From assembly GCF_018842675.1 (NCBI RefSeq), contig NZ_JAGTWO010000004.1:2480001-2544000 (forward strand): a stretch of DNA of 64,000 bases. Direction: 5' to 3'. Below, in pieces: positions 12,732 through 23,679 of the stretch (the stretch's first letter is position 1; the number at the start of each line of letters is the position of its first letter). The notes under the pieces are model-generated. The model was not told the origin of the DNA. It worked only from the letters and a program-made list of their open reading frames with translations, and did no database searches. The translations under genes were made by a program, and so were the position numbers. The stretch is from Candidatus Pantoea bituminis (GTDB taxonomy: Bacteria; Pseudomonadota; Gammaproteobacteria; Enterobacterales; Enterobacteriaceae).

Positions 12732-14501
12732 ATGAACAAATCGCGGCAACAGCATCTTACCCGCTGGCTTCGCCAGCAACGCAGTCACGCTGGACGATGG
12801 TTGCGACTGACCACGCTGCTGGGTTTTGCCAGCGCGCTGGTTATTATTGCTCAAGCCTGGCTAATGGCCTCATTGCTGCAAGCGCTGATTATTGAACAAC
12901 AATCACGCGATACGCTGCTGACCCATTTCGTGCTGTTACTGCTGTGCTTTGTCCTGCGCGCGGCATTAAATTATGCTCGGGAACAGGCTGGGTTTCGTGC
13001 TGGCCAGGCCATTCGTCAGGCCCTTCGAAAGCAGATCATTGATCGTCTGGCTGTACTGGGTCCCGCCTGGATTCAGGGGAAACCGGCTGGCAGTTGGGCA
13101 ACGTTATTACTTGAGCAAATTGAAGATATGCAGGATTACTATGCACGCTATCTTCCTCAAATGACGCTTGCCGTACTTATCCCCTTTTGCATTCTGTTCA
13201 CCCTCTTTCCTCTAAACTGGACCGCCGGCTTAATTCTGTTTGTCACCGCGCCTTTGATTCCGCTGTTCATGGCCTTGGTCGGCATGGGAGCTGCTGATGC
13301 TAATCGTCGTAATTTCAGCGCGCTTGCACGACTGAGCGGCGATTTTCTTGATCGCCTGCGTGGGCGCGAAACGCTGCGCCTTTTTCATCGAGGCGAAGCG
13401 GAAAAAGAGGCTATTGCGGCTTCAACCACAGATTTTCGCCAGCGCACTATGGAAGTGCTGCGCCTTGCTTTTCTCTCTTCTGCCGTGCTGGAGTTTTTTG
13501 CTTCATTGGCTATTGCGGTGGTCGCGGTTTACTTTGGCTTTTCCTATTTAGGCGAACTGCATTTTGGCGATTATGGCCATGGCGTTACGCTTTTTACCGG
13601 TTTTTTAGTGCTGATATTAGCGCCTGAATTTTTTCAACCGCTGCGTGATCTCGGCACCTTTTATCATGCCAAAGCGCAAGCAGTTGGCGGCGCTGATGCG
13701 CTTGAAAAATTCATGCACGAAACACCGGACACCGTTGCCAATCAAGGAGAAAATCCTTTCGCGTCAAATGATTCGATTGAAGTCATGGCTGAAAACCTGC
13801 TGATTTGCGCGCCAAACGGAAAAACTTTGTGTGGCCCGTTAACCTTCCAGCTGCCAGCTAATCAACGCGTGGCACTGGTTGGGCAAAGTGGTGCAGGCAA
13901 GAGCGCATTAATGAATGCGTTACTGGGCTTTTTACCTTATCAAGGCTCTCTCCGCGTTAATGGGATGGAGTTACGCGATATTATTCGTGATAACTGGCAC
14001 CAACATTTGGCTTGGGTCGGACAAAACCCCCATCTGCCGGCCTCGACAATTCGCGACAATATTTTGATGAATGAGTCTTATAGTGAAAGCCGTTTTACCG
14101 AGTTATTAAAAACCTGCGGAATAAACGAATTTCTACCGCGGCTGCCTCAGGGTCTGAAGACAATTCTGGGCGATGGCGGTACAGGTTTATCGGTTGGTCA
14201 GGCACAGCGCATCGCTGTTGCGCGCGCATTGTATAAACCAGCACGCTTGTTATTACTGGATGAACCCGCCGCCAGTCTTGATGCCCTTAGTGAATCGCTG
14301 GTCATGCAGGCGCTCAACCAAGCTGCCAGACAGCAAACTACGCTAATGATTACTCACCAACTCGATAATCTTAAGGAATGGGATGCAATTTGGGTGATGC
14401 AAAACGGACAGCTAATACAGCAAGGAAACTGGCATCAGCTAAGTGAACAATCCGGTGCGTTTAAACAGATGATGAAGCACCGTCAGCAGGAGATTTCCTG
14501 A
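12732..14501 (+). CDS. cydD: Cysteine/glutathione ABC transporter, CydD subunit
   Basis: One half of the heterodimeric CydDC exporter, which moves cysteine and glutathione to the periplasm and is needed to assemble cytochrome bd. An N-terminal six-helix transmembrane domain (residues ~20-320) is followed by an ABC domain with Walker A GQSGAGKSAL, signature LSVGQAQRIAVARAL and Walker B LLLLDEPAASLD. The signature reads LSVGQ rather than LSGGQ. Length 589, E. coli 588. The stop TGA overlaps the cydC ATG by one base, indicating coupled translation. Confidence 0.97.
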   Translation: MNKSRQQHLTRWLRQQRSHAGRWLRLTTLLGFASALVIIAQAWLMASLLQALIIEQQSRDTLLTHFVLLLLCFVLRAALNYAREQAGFRAGQAIRQALRKQIIDRLAVLGPAWIQGKPAGSWATLLLEQIEDMQDYYARYLPQMTLAVLIPFCILFTLFPLNWTAGLILFVTAPLIPLFMALVGMGAADANRRNFSALARLSGDFLDRLRGRETLRLFHRGEAEKEAIAASTTDFRQRTMEVLRLAFLSSAVLEFFASLAIAVVAVYFGFSYLGELHFGDYGHGVTLFTGFLVLILAPEFFQPLRDLGTFYHAKAQAVGGADALEKFMHETPDTVANQGENPFASNDSIEVMAENLLICAPNGKTLCGPLTFQLPANQRVALVGQSGAGKSALMNALLGFLPYQGSLRVNGMELRDIIRDNWHQHLAWVGQNPHLPASTIRDNILMNESYSESRFTELLKTCGINEFLPRLPQGLKTILGDGGTGLSVGQAQRIAVARALYKPARLLLLDEPAASLDALSESLVMQALNQAARQQTTLMITHQLDNLKEWDAIWVMQNGQLIQQGNWHQLSEQSGAFKQMMKHRQQEIS

Positions 14502-16230
14502 TGTCTGCATTGCATCCTTTCCTCCGTCTCTGGTTGCGCCATCCTTATCGCTTAGCCTTAGGCATGGCGTTAGCCATGATTACTTTGCTGGCCAGCATTG
14601 GCCTTCTTACTCTTTCTGGTTGGTTTCTGGCGGCGTCCTCAGTTGCGGGTTTTGCGGGACTCTACAGCTTCAACTACATGCTACCCGCGGCGGGTGTTCG
14701 CGGTGCTGCCATCATACGTACCGCTGCCCGTTATTTTGAACGCCTTGCGAGTCACGATGCCACTTTCCGCGTATTGCAACATCTGCGCGTGTTCACCTTT
14801 AGCCGCCTGATTGCCTTATCACCCGGTCAACTTGCTGATTTTCGTCAATCTGACCTGTTAAATCGTTTTGTTGGCGATGTAGATACGCTCGATCACCTTT
14901 ATTTGCGTGTTATTTCCCCGCTAGCGGGTGCTTTTGTGGTCATTATGCTGGTCACGCCAGCACTCAGCCTGATTGACCTGCAATTAGCATTAATTTTGGG
15001 GGTATCATGTTAGCAACGCTGCTGCTTTTTCCGCCGCTTTTTTATCATCTTGGTGCACCAGCAGGCCGGGCAATCGCGCAAGGGCGTGTTCATTGGCGCA
15101 TGCAGTTCATGCATTGGCTGAGCGGACAGGCGGAACTCACGCTCTATGGCGCAGCTTCCTCTTGGCGGAAACAGCTTAATGATCAAGAACAGCAGTGGCA
15201 GCAAGCACAGCGTCAACAGCAGCGCCTACACGCTTTAGCACAAAGCCTACTGTTGCTGATTAGCGGTTTTACCGTAACTCTTCTGCTTTGGGTCAGCGCA
15301 ACGACAATTGAAGCACAGCAGTTACCGGGCTCCCTCATTGCGTTAGTGGTGTTTTGCGCGCTAGCCGCTTTCGAAGCGCTGGCACCGGTTGCTGGTGCGT
15401 TTCTGCCATTATCCCAGGTCATTACGGCTGCGCAACGCGTAAATGACATCATTGGTCGAGAGACTACGATAATTTTCCCTTCGGTTGCTGATGTCAGAAC
15501 AGGTAGCCTTGAAGTCATCATCGAAAATCTTTATTTCTCTTATCCTGATCGACCCGACGCCGTGCTCAGCGATTTCTCCCTGAATATCCGGGCTGGCGAG
15601 CACATCGCTTTGCTCGGATCAACCGGTTGCGGTAAATCAACGTTGTTAGCCTTATTGACGCGCGCTTGGGAAAGTCAGCACGGCACCATAGCGCTCAATG
15701 ATGTTGCGCTTCAGGCGTGGGATGAAGCGCAACTACGTCAGCGTATTAGCATGGTGACGCAGCGAGTCCATTTATTTAGTCAAACGCTGCGCGATAATTT
15801 GCTTATTGCTTCTCCAACCGCAACTGATGAAAAGCTCAAAGCAGTGCTGATTCAGGTCGAACTGCAATGTTTACTTGAGAACGATGAGGGCTTAAATGCC
15901 TGGCTTGGTGAAGGCGGACGCCCGCTTTCAGGTGGTGAACTGCGGCGTTTAGCCATTGCACGTGCACTTTTGCATGATGGCGATCTTTGGTTGCTCGATG
16001 AACCTACTGAAGGTTTAGATGTCAGTACGGAGCAACAAATTTTGACGTTGCTGAATCAGGTCACTCAGGGGAAAACGGTGATCATCGTTACCCACCGCCT
16101 GAGTGGCTTACATCTTATGGATCGCATCTGCGTAATGGAAAATGGTGCAATTATTGAGCAAGGCAGCCATAAGGAATTAATCTCAAAAACGGGTCGCTAT
16201 TGGCGTTTCCAACAACGCTTTGCGCTATAG
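14501..16230 (+). CDS. cydC: Cysteine/glutathione ABC transporter, CydC subunit, one frame break
   Basis: Partner of CydD in the same exporter. The transmembrane part (MSALHPFLRLWLRHPYR...) reads to a stop at 15013, where the frame ends ALILGVSC. One extra base in the G run 14998-15002 gives ALILGGIMLATLLLFPPLFYHLG and joins the second frame, which runs to 16230 with Walker A GSTGCGKSTL, signature LSGGELRRLAIARALL and Walker B LLDEPTEGLD. The repaired protein has about 576 residues, near the E. coli length of 573. The break looks like a homopolymer error. aat follows 33 bases later. Confidence 0.94.
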
Positions 16231-16263
16231 TTCTAGCGAATAGCTGACAGGTAAAATAACGTC

Positions 16264-16956
16264 ATGAGACTGGTACAACTTTCAAGGGAGTCATTGCATT
16301 TCCCACCGCCTGAAATGGCCTTGCGCGAACCGAACGGCTTGCTGGCAATGGGTGGCGATCTCTCCCCTGCTCGTTTACTGAATGCGTATCAACGTGGAAT
16401 TTTTCCCTGGTTTTCGCCCGGCGATCCTATCTTATGGTGGTCGCCCGATCCTCGTGCCGTGCTACTGCCTGAGTATTTTCATCTCAGTCGCAGCATGAAG
16501 CGTTTCCACAAGCAGTCACCTTATCGTGTGACCATGAACGAGTCTTTCGCCGACGTTCTTGAAGGCTGCGCTACTGGACGTGAGGAAGGTACCTGGATTA
16601 CTTTCGAAGTTAAACGCGCCTGGTTGCGATTATATGAACTCGGCCATGCGCATTCGATTGAAGTCTGGAATGGGCAACGTTTAGTCGGCGGCATGTATGG
16701 TTTAGCGTTAGGCCAAATATTCTGCGGCGAGTCGATGTTTAGTCGTCAGGAGAATGCCTCGAAAACCGCACTCTGGGTATTTTGCCAACACTTCGTAAAA
16801 CACCAGGGGCGTTTGGTGGATTGTCAGGTACTTAACCCGCATACTGCGTCTTTAGGTGCGAGGGAAATCCCCCGTGTAGATTATCTGCAATATGTGCAAA
16901 GCCTTGCGTGGCAACCGGTCAGCGAAGGCTGCTGGCGTACGCAAACCCTTTTTTAA
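16264..16956 (+). CDS. aat: Leucyl/phenylalanyl-tRNA--protein transferase
   Basis: Attaches Leu or Phe from aminoacyl-tRNA to proteins with N-terminal Arg or Lys, creating primary N-degrons for ClpS-ClpAP, whose genes lie just downstream here. 230 residues against 234 in E. coli; conserved blocks include [38 protein letters not shown] and [15 protein letters not shown]. No gap in the family fold is visible. Confidence 0.97.
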   Translation: MRLVQLSRESLHFPPPEMALREPNGLLAMGGDLSPARLLNAYQRGIFPWFSPGDPILWWSPDPRAVLLPEYFHLSRSMKRFHKQSPYRVTMNESFADVLEGCATGREEGTWITFEVKRAWLRLYELGHAHSIEVWNGQRLVGGMYGLALGQIFCGESMFSRQENASKTALWVFCQHFVKHQGRLVDCQVLNPHTASLGAREIPRVDYLQYVQSLAWQPVSEGCWRTQTLF

Positions 16957-16994
16957 ACCTACACAGATGTTTTGCACACATAAAGCGGTAAAAG

Positions 16995-17003
16995 TGATAT
17001 AAT
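16995..17003 (+). promoter_or_regulatory. Extended -10 promoter candidate upstream of infA (P1-like)
   Basis: TGATATAAT is a perfect TGn-TATAAT extended -10 element, with no good -35 at 17 bp, 299 bases before infA. E. coli infA is known to have two promoters; this would be the distal one by inference. Confidence 0.5.
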
Positions 17004-17231
17004 AATCGAGTTTGGTATGTCGTCCGCGCTTCATAGTAGTAAGCCGGAATTGCCAGGCTGGGAATCTCAACGCACTCTCGGAACTGTTCAATCGTGCGCG
17101 TGTAACCGGTTGATACAGATTCTTAGCCCGCTAACTCCCCGCAGACGTCACATAAAACACCCGAATTTAACCGAGATGCTCGCGTTATAACGCGAAGCAC
17201 GGCGAAGCGTTGGCAAAATCGTCGACGGTTC

Positions 17232-17260
17232 TTTACATAAATCGTTGAATTGGGCATTAT
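17232..17260 (+). promoter_or_regulatory. Proximal infA promoter candidate
   Basis: TTTACA and CATTAT are separated by 17 bp, 42 bases upstream of the infA start. The match is 5/6 and 4/6 to consensus, so it is tentative. Confidence 0.4.
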
Positions 17261-17277
17261 CTTGCCGGTTCAACTGA

Positions 17278-17520
<243 letters not shown>

Positions 17521-17560
17521 GCTGCTCTCATCGCGCTGCTGAATAATATCAGCAAGCAAA

Positions 17561-17588
17561 AAAAGGCCGGATTCTCATCCGGCCTTTT
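17561..17588. terminator. Bidirectional terminator between infA and clpA
   Basis: AAAAGGCCGGAT-TCTC-ATCCGGCCTTTT, a perfect 12-bp stem with A and T runs on its two sides, between convergent genes. Confidence 0.93.
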
Positions 17589-17607
17589 CTCTATCTGACA
17601 TCCGTGA

Positions 17608-19884
17608 TTAATGCACAGTGCCCTCTGTTTTACGTTTTTCCGCACTCAGGAAATGATAGGTTAGCTGGCCTTTTTCTTTATCCAGTCCAACTGATACCGA
17701 TCCACCATCCACCAGCGAACCAAACAGCAGTTCGTTAGCCAACGGTTTCTTCAGGCTTTCCTGAACGGTACGCGCCATCGGACGTGCACCCATCGCTTTG
17801 TCATAGCCTTTCTCAGCCAGCCAATCGCGCGCTTCATCACTGACTTCCAGCGACACACCTTTCGCATCCAACTGCGCTTGCAGCTCGACAATAAACTTGT
17901 CGACCACCTGATGAATCACCTCTGGAGACAAGTGACGGAACCAAATGATGTTGTCGAGGCGGTTACGAAACTCTGGCGTAAAGATCTTTTTGATCTCTTC
18001 CATTGCATCGGTGCTGTTGTCTTGATGAATCAGGCCGATAGATTTACGTTCCGTTTCACGCACACCGGCGTTTGTCGTCATCACCAGCACGACATTACGG
18101 AAGTCCGCTTTACGCCCGTTGTTGTCCGTTAGCATGCCGTTATCCATGACCTGTAACAGCAGGTTAAAGACATCGGGGTGCGCTTTCTCAATTTCATCCA
18201 GCAGCACAACGGCATGAGGATGTTTGATTACCGCATCGGTCAGCAAACCACCTTGATCAAAACCAACGTAGCCCGGAGGCGCACCAATCAAACGGCTAAC
18301 GGTATGACGCTCCATATACTCGGACATATCGAAACGCAGCAGCTCAATGCCCAACGCTTTTGCCAGTTGAACCGTGACTTCGGTTTTACCCACGCCCGTT
18401 GGGCCCGCAAACAAGAACGAACCAACCGGTTTACGATCCTGGCCCAAACCCGCCCGGCTCATTTTGATCGCTTCAGTCAGGGCTTCAATCGCATTGTCCT
18501 GACCAAATACCAGCATTTTCAAGCGGTCACCCAGATTTTTAAGCGTATCGCGATCGCTTGCTGAAACGCTTTTCTCTGGGATACGCGCAATACGCGCCAC
18601 CACTGATTCTATATCAGCCACATTGACCGTTTTCTTGCGCTTGCTGGCCGGCATCAGTCGAGCGCGAGCGCCCGCTTCGTCGATAACGTCAATCGCTTTA
18701 TCCGGCAAATGACGATCGTTGATATATTTCACCGCCAGCTCTACCGCTGCACGCACCGCTTTCGCGGTATAACGCACATCGTGATGCGCTTCGTATTTCG
18801 GTTTCAGGCCATTCAGAATCTGAACGGTTTCATCCAGCGACGGTTCAGTGATATCAATTTTCTGGAAGCGACGTGCTAAAGCACGATCCTTCTCGAAGAT
18901 GTTACTGAATTCCTGATAAGTCGTTGAACCCATAACGCGAATCTTGCCGCTGGAAAGCAGCGGTTTGATGAGGTTAGCAGCATCAACCTGGCCACCTGAC
19001 GCCGCGCCCGCACCAATAATGGTGTGGATTTCATCGATGAACAGAATACTGCTGTTGTCCTGCTCAAGCTGTTTCAACAACGCTTTGAAACGCTTCTCGA
19101 AGTCGCCACGATATTTAGTGCCTGCCAGCAGTGAACCAATATCTAAAGAGTAAATGGTGCAATCTTTCATCACTTCCGGCACGTCGCCCTGAACAATACG
19201 CCAGGCGAGACCTTCAGCAATAGCGGTTTTACCGACACCCGATTCTCCCACCAGCAGCGGGTTATTTTTACGACGGCGGCATAAAACCTGAACGGTACGC
19301 TCAAGCTCCTTGTCCCGACCAATCAGCGGATCGATTCCGCCGACGCGAGCAAGCTGATTGAGATTGGTGGTGAAGTTTTCCATACGATCCTCCCCGCCTG
19401 CTTGCTCTTCGTTAACCGGATTTTCTGCATTCGGCGCATGGCCGGGTTCGTCTTTACGCGTACCGTGAGAAATGAAGTTCACCACATCAAGGCGGCTGAC
19501 TTCGTGTTTGCGCAGCAGGTAAGCCGCTTGCGACTCCTGCTCACTAAAAATGGCAACCAGCACATTAGCACCGGAGACTTCGCTTCGGCCTGATGACTGG
19601 ACATGGAAAACCGCACGCTGTAACACACGCTGGAAGCTGAGCGTAGGTTGCGTATCACGCTCCTCTTCACTGGCAGGCAGCACAGGTGTGGTTTGTTCGA
19701 TGAAGGCTTCGAGCTCCTGCCGGAGAGCCACAATATCCACCGTACAGGCTTCCAGTGCCTCTCTGGCCGACGGGTTACTGAGCAGCGCCAGTAACAGATG
19801 CTCGACGGTCATAAATTCATGACGGTGCTCACGCGCTCTGGCGAAAGCCATATTTAAACTGAGTTCCAGTTCTTGATTGAGCAT
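17608..19884 (-). CDS. clpA: ATP-dependent Clp protease ATP-binding subunit ClpA
   Basis: Hexameric AAA+ unfoldase that feeds N-degron and SsrA-tagged proteins into ClpP. 758 residues, same as E. coli. The N domain (1-~145) binds ClpS. D1 has Walker [11 protein letters not shown] and Walker [15 protein letters not shown]2 has Walker [11 protein letters not shown] and Walker [15 protein letters not shown]. The ClpP-docking IGL loop (KSIGLIHQD) is present. clpS lies 55 bases upstream, giving the usual clpS-clpA pair. Confidence 0.98.
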   Translation of the reverse strand: MLNQELELSLNMAFARAREHRHEFMTVEHLLLALLSNPSAREALEACTVDIVALRQELEAFIEQTTPVLPASEEERDTQPTLSFQRVLQRAVFHVQSSGRSEVSGANVLVAIFSEQESQAAYLLRKHEVSRLDVVNFISHGTRKDEPGHAPNAENPVNEEQAGGEDRMENFTTNLNQLARVGGIDPLIGRDKELERTVQVLCRRRKNNPLLVGESGVGKTAIAEGLAWRIVQGDVPEVMKDCTIYSLDIGSLLAGTKYRGDFEKRFKALLKQLEQDNSSILFIDEIHTIIGAGAASGGQVDAANLIKPLLSSGKIRVMGSTTYQEFSNIFEKDRALARRFQKIDITEPSLDETVQILNGLKPKYEAHHDVRYTAKAVRAAVELAVKYINDRHLPDKAIDVIDEAGARARLMPASKRKKTVNVADIESVVARIARIPEKSVSASDRDTLKNLGDRLKMLVFGQDNAIEALTEAIKMSRAGLGQDRKPVGSFLFAGPTGVGKTEVTVQLAKALGIELLRFDMSEYMERHTVSRLIGAPPGYVGFDQGGLLTDAVIKHPHAVVLLDEIEKAHPDVFNLLLQVMDNGMLTDNNGRKADFRNVVLVMTTNAGVRETERKSIGLIHQDNSTDAMEEIKKIFTPEFRNRLDNIIWFRHLSPEVIHQVVDKFIVELQAQLDAKGVSLEVSDEARDWLAEKGYDKAMGARPMARTVQESLKKPLANELLFGSLVDGGSVSVGLDKEKGQLTYHFLSAEKRKTEGTVH

Positions 19885-19939
19885 TAGGCACCTCCCCCAA
19901 TTATCGCTCTGACGACCTGTTTCCTATATGGAGACGGGA

Positions 19940-20260
19940 TCAGGCTTTTTCCAGCGTACACAGCAAAGGATGATGATTTTCCCGCGCATAGTTGTTCACC
20001 TGGGCCGCTTTGGTTTCGGCGACTTCTGCAGTAAATACACCACAGATCGCTTTACCGTGGTAGTGAACTTTCAACATCAGCTGCGTTGCACGTTCAACAT
20101 CATAAGAAAAGAACTTTTGCACTACGTCAATAACAAATTCCATAGGTGTATAATCGTCATTATTCAGAATGACTTTATACATTGAAGGCGGCTTTAACCC
20201 TTCGCGTACTTTGTCTTCGGCCAGATGTTCAAAATTAAGCCAGTCGTTATTGTTTGCCAT
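19940..20260 (-). CDS. clpS: ATP-dependent Clp protease adaptor ClpS
   Basis: Small adaptor that recognises N-terminal Leu, Phe, Tyr and Trp and delivers such substrates to ClpA. 106 residues, as in E. coli. The binding-pocket signature [20 protein letters not shown] is at about residues 33-52, with the conserved [19 protein letters not shown] later. It sits directly upstream of clpA and divergent from cspD. Confidence 0.98.
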   Translation of the reverse strand: MANNNDWLNFEHLAEDKVREGLKPPSMYKVILNNDDYTPMEFVIDVVQKFFSYDVERATQLMLKVHYHGKAICGVFTAEVAETKAAQVNNYARENHHPLLCTLEKA

Positions 20261-20581
20261 AATGATCCGTTGAGATTCCGCACATCATTCATAAACCCAT
20301 TGCAGTTCATATTTAGAGTTTAACACGCTTGTCAAGCTATCAGCCGATGATGGAAATTTAGCCGAAAAAAGCCTCCGCGACCTGTATCACAAAATTCGCA
20401 ATAGCGTTAACTACCTCAAATTTTAGTGATTTTCTCCTGCACAGTCCGGCGCTTTGCTTGACGCCAGTGCCCGTTTCTCTACATTCTACGGACACAAGCT
20501 GATTGAGTTTTAATCAAACTCGACTCACAGCTTAAATGACCTCACCTACTTAATAAAATGTCTTGCGAGGGAAGTAAAAGC
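20261..20581. other. clpS / cspD divergent intergenic region
   Basis: 321 bases that should contain the clpS and cspD promoters; E. coli cspD is induced in stationary phase. AT-rich stretches occur near 20310-20340 and 20500-20560. I found no clear -10/-35 pair or repeat. Confidence 0.45.
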
Positions 20582-20803
20582 ATGGAGACGGGTACAGTTA
20601 AATGGTTCAATAACGCCAAAGGCTTCGGCTTTATCTGTCCAATCGGGGGCGGCGAAGACATCTTCGCGCACTACTCAACGATTAAGATGGATGGTTACAG
20701 AACACTTAAAGCCGGCCAACAAGTTCAGTTTGACGTCCATCAAGGTCCGAAAGGCAATCATGCCAGTCTTATCGTGCCAGTAGAAGCGCAGGCTGTAGCC
20801 TGA
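20582..20803 (+). CDS. cspD: Cold-shock-like protein CspD
   Basis: Single-stranded DNA/RNA-binding OB-fold protein that inhibits replication in stationary or slow-growing cells. RNP1 (KGFGFI) and RNP2 (DIFAHY) are intact. The ATG at 20582 (METGTVKWFNNAKG) gives 73 residues, E. coli 74; the frame opens eight residues earlier. GAGGGAAGTAAAAGC upstream supports this start. It neighbours clpS as in E. coli. Confidence 0.97.
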   Translation: METGTVKWFNNAKGFGFICPIGGGEDIFAHYSTIKMDGYRTLKAGQQVQFDVHQGPKGNHASLIVPVEAQAVA

Positions 20804-20830
20804 CGTTTATCCCCATTCTGAACATTCCCT

Positions 20831-20865
20831 AAAAAAATGCCAGCCCATGCCGCTGGCATTTTTTT
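20831..20865. terminator. Bidirectional terminator between cspD and ybjD
   Basis: AAAAAAATGCCAGC and GCTGGCATTTTTTT form a perfect 14-bp stem with a 7-base loop between convergent genes. Confidence 0.94.
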
Positions 20866-20874
20866 GTTACCTTT

Positions 20875-22521
20875 CTAATCTGCTTTACCCTGCGCCAGCC
20901 AAATCACCCGTGAAAACATCTGGCGCATCAGCGTTGGAATAGCCTCGGGGCCGCGCTCGGCCGCCGCCATCGCCACGGCAATTGCCAGTTCCGGTTTCGA
21001 CGCATGATGAAGAGCTTGGGTAATAATACGCCTTGCATTCATGGGCGCGTTTAACGGCAGGTGCGCCATCTGATGGTAAACTTCATCGAACCCTTGTTTA
21101 TAAAGGAAATTTTCCATATCCAGCGCGGGAAGCTGGGTAAGATGATGTGATTCCTCGTCCCCTCCTGCAATTGGCTGCGCGTTGTAGCTGCATATTTATT
21201 GCCGGCATCATCACCATCGGTTAACACATGCCAGGCAATGCCCATGCGGCGGGCAAATTTGAGTAAAGGCTTTAATCCTGACTGAGCAAACTCAATCACT
21301 TTTACCCCTTCTGCGGCAAAGTGATGACCGCATTGCTGCGCCAGTTCATTGATAATCCACACTTCGGTTTCGCCTTCCACCAGCAACCAGCAGCGGGCAA
21401 ACAGGGCAGACGGACGATTAACGCGAATATGAAACCCAATGCGCCGGCTATCTTCCGCACTCAATCCTTCCGGGCCGATACGCCACGCAGCGACCCGCGA
21501 CGGCTCTCGTACCAGCCGACACACATTCTCAATCGGCACCTGTGAAAGCAGCTCAGCTGAATTGGTGGTCGTGATTTTTGCAGCGGCAGCAACATCAGTA
21601 AATTCCATGCCACTGACAACATAATCGGATGAAGTCGCGTTTCGGGATCTTCTATCAGCAACAGCGGTCGTGCGCCAATAGCCAGCGGCTCACTGCCCTG
21701 CGCCTGTATCAGCAGCGTAAACATACGCAGTAAAATCAGCTGGCGACTGCGCGAATCCGTTCCCGATATCAGTTTATTCAGCCTATCCAGCGAGCGCCAT
21801 CCTTGCATGCCATCACGCGCTTGCGGATCAATGCGGCGCGCTTCACTGGCATCTTTGGGATGCTGCACCAAAAATAGTGCTCCATCAGTTGTTGCATGGT
21901 TTGCAAACCTTGACGCAGCACCTCATCGCTCAGCGTTTGCGGCTGCGTCACCAGATCTCGCGTGAGCGTATCAAGCTCCATCGCTAACTGGTTCAAGGTG
22001 GCGGTGCGCGTATCGTTATTGCTTTCGCTATCCCGCCTGCGACGACTAAAACGCGCATCACGCAATCGCAGCACCGGATACCTGTGCAGCAGATGGCGAA
22101 TAGCCGCTCCCGTCCCCTCTTCTGGTAACACGTTGCCCTGCTGATCGACAAAGCGCCGTGTTGTGCTGACATGGCCATCACGCAGCTTCGCCCGCGTACT
22201 GTAATAGAGCCAACGTTGCCCTTGTGCGTCCCTTTGCCAGAACGGCGTAAGCAGCGCGTCTTGATCGCTGTGGTCATCACGGAAATGGAACACAATCTGC
22301 AGACGTCGTCGCTGATCGTTAACGTCGCCTGGCGTAAAGTAAAAGTCAGCAGGCGTAAACTGATAATCTTCCGTTTGCGGTGACAATAACAGTGTAAGTG
22401 CGTCCAGTAGACTCGATTTGCCCCAGGCGTTTTCACCGATTAACAGGTTGGTGGGTGTCAGCGGCAAGGAAAGCTGACTGATGCCGCGAAAACCGCGAAT
22501 ATCGATATGTTGCAGAATCAT
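20875..22521 (-). CDS. ybjD: OLD-family ATP-dependent nuclease-like protein YbjD, three frame breaks
   Basis: Protein with an SMC/RecF-like ABC ATPase domain (Walker A GENAWGKSS near residue 30; IEDPETRLHPIMLS as Walker B region) followed by a Toprim domain (LLVEGETEVWIINELA, HVLTDGDDAG) as in OLD-family proteins; the cellular role of YbjD is not known. The frame breaks at A run 21870-21874, T run 21575-21579 and C run 21159-21162 (plus-strand bases). One extra base at each joins all four pieces into a protein of about 549 residues that follows E. coli YbjD throughout, ending MFSRVIWLAQGKAD. Three breaks could mean decay, but every one is a homopolymer loss and no other lesion is visible, so sequencing error is favoured. 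Confidence 0.88.
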
Positions 22522-22656
22522 ACGTGGCTCATCCTCTTATTAACCGAAGCATGGTTGGCGAACGCAAACCGGTCAAGCCACTCTCTCTACAGGGTTTACT
22601 CTTAGCGCCTTTTTCGCTAGCGTGTCGCCACTTTCGCACGGATGGCTTAAATAATT

Positions 22657-23556
22657 ATGTATTCCGGACTTCTGATTATTCTTGTTCCACTGGTCGTGGG
22701 CTGGCTGTTACCTCTGCATAAAACCGCAATTCTACGTGCAGTTAATCGCTTACTGAGCTGGATGGTGTATGTCATCTTGTTCTTCATGGGCATCAGTTTG
22801 GCGTTTCTTGATAACCTTAGCCGCAATCTGCTCACGGTATTTCACACCGCCGCAGTCGCCGCAGTTTGCATCATGTTATGCAATCTACTGGCATTGCTCT
22901 GGCTGGAAAAACGCTTGCCGTGGCAACACGCTCACAAACAGGAAAAATTGCCGTCGCGGCTGCATATGGCGCTGGAATCACTCAAGCTGTGCGGCGTAGT
23001 CATCGTGGGATTTTTATTAGGCCTGACACAGTGGAACTTTCTTCATCACGCCTCTGCAGCCAGTGAATACGCATTAATTTTCTTGCTGTTTTTAGTGGGA
23101 ATACAGTTGCGTGGCAGCGGCATGACGCTGCGCCAAATTATCCTGAATCGCCGCGGCATGATTGTCGCCAGCGTCGTGTTAGTGAGTGCGTTGATTGGCG
23201 GTATGATTGCGGCGCTGCTGTTGGGTTTACCGTTAAAAACCGGTTTGGCAATGGCCAGCGGATTTGGCTGGTATTCGCTGTCCGGTATTTTAATGACCGA
23301 AGCGTTTGGCCCGGTCATTGGCAGCGCAGCGTTCTTCAATGACCTGTTACGCGAACTGATTGCTATTATGTTGATCCCGGCCTTAATTGCCCGTCATCGT
23401 TCCAGTGCATTGGGTTTATGTGGCGCCACCTCAATGGATTTCACCCTGCCGGTGTTGCAACGCGCAGGCGGCATGGAAATTGTTCCCGCCGCGATAGTGC
23501 ATGGTTTTGTCATGAGCCTGCTGGCCCCTATTCTCATCGCCCTGTTCTCCGCTTAA
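22657..23556 (+). CDS. lysO: L-lysine exporter LysO
   Basis: Inner-membrane lysine (and thialysine) exporter, formerly YbjE; 299 residues, same as E. coli. It is almost entirely hydrophobic, with about eight membrane segments, and carries the conserved blocks FFMGISLAFLDNL, MALESLKLCGVV, FGWYSLSGILMTE and GATSMDFTLPVLQR. E. coli lysO is ArgR-controlled; I could not identify a convincing ARG box in the 135 bases between ybjD and lysO. Confidence 0.95.
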   Translation: MYSGLLIILVPLVVGWLLPLHKTAILRAVNRLLSWMVYVILFFMGISLAFLDNLSRNLLTVFHTAAVAAVCIMLCNLLALLWLEKRLPWQHAHKQEKLPSRLHMALESLKLCGVVIVGFLLGLTQWNFLHHASAASEYALIFLLFLVGIQLRGSGMTLRQIILNRRGMIVASVVLVSALIGGMIAALLLGLPLKTGLAMASGFGWYSLSGILMTEAFGPVIGSAAFFNDLLRELIAIMLIPALIARHRSSALGLCGATSMDFTLPVLQRAGGMEIVPAAIVHGFVMSLLAPILIALFSA

Positions 23557-23566
23557 CGCCCTGAGC

Positions 23567-23601
23567 CGAAACGCAGCGCATTTTTTCACGGCTGCGTTTC
23601 G
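23567..23601 (+). terminator. Hairpin after lysO
   Basis: CGAAACGCAGC and GCTGCGTTTCG form a perfect 11-bp stem starting 11 bases after the lysO stop. The T-rich segment is in the 13-base loop rather than after the stem, so termination is uncertain. Confidence 0.45.
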
Positions 23602-23679
23602 ATAACCTCGTCTAAGCTTCTTTTTTGCGCTTTCGGTTGTGCCATCGCCAGGATGGCCAATCACCAAAAGGAGAAGATG

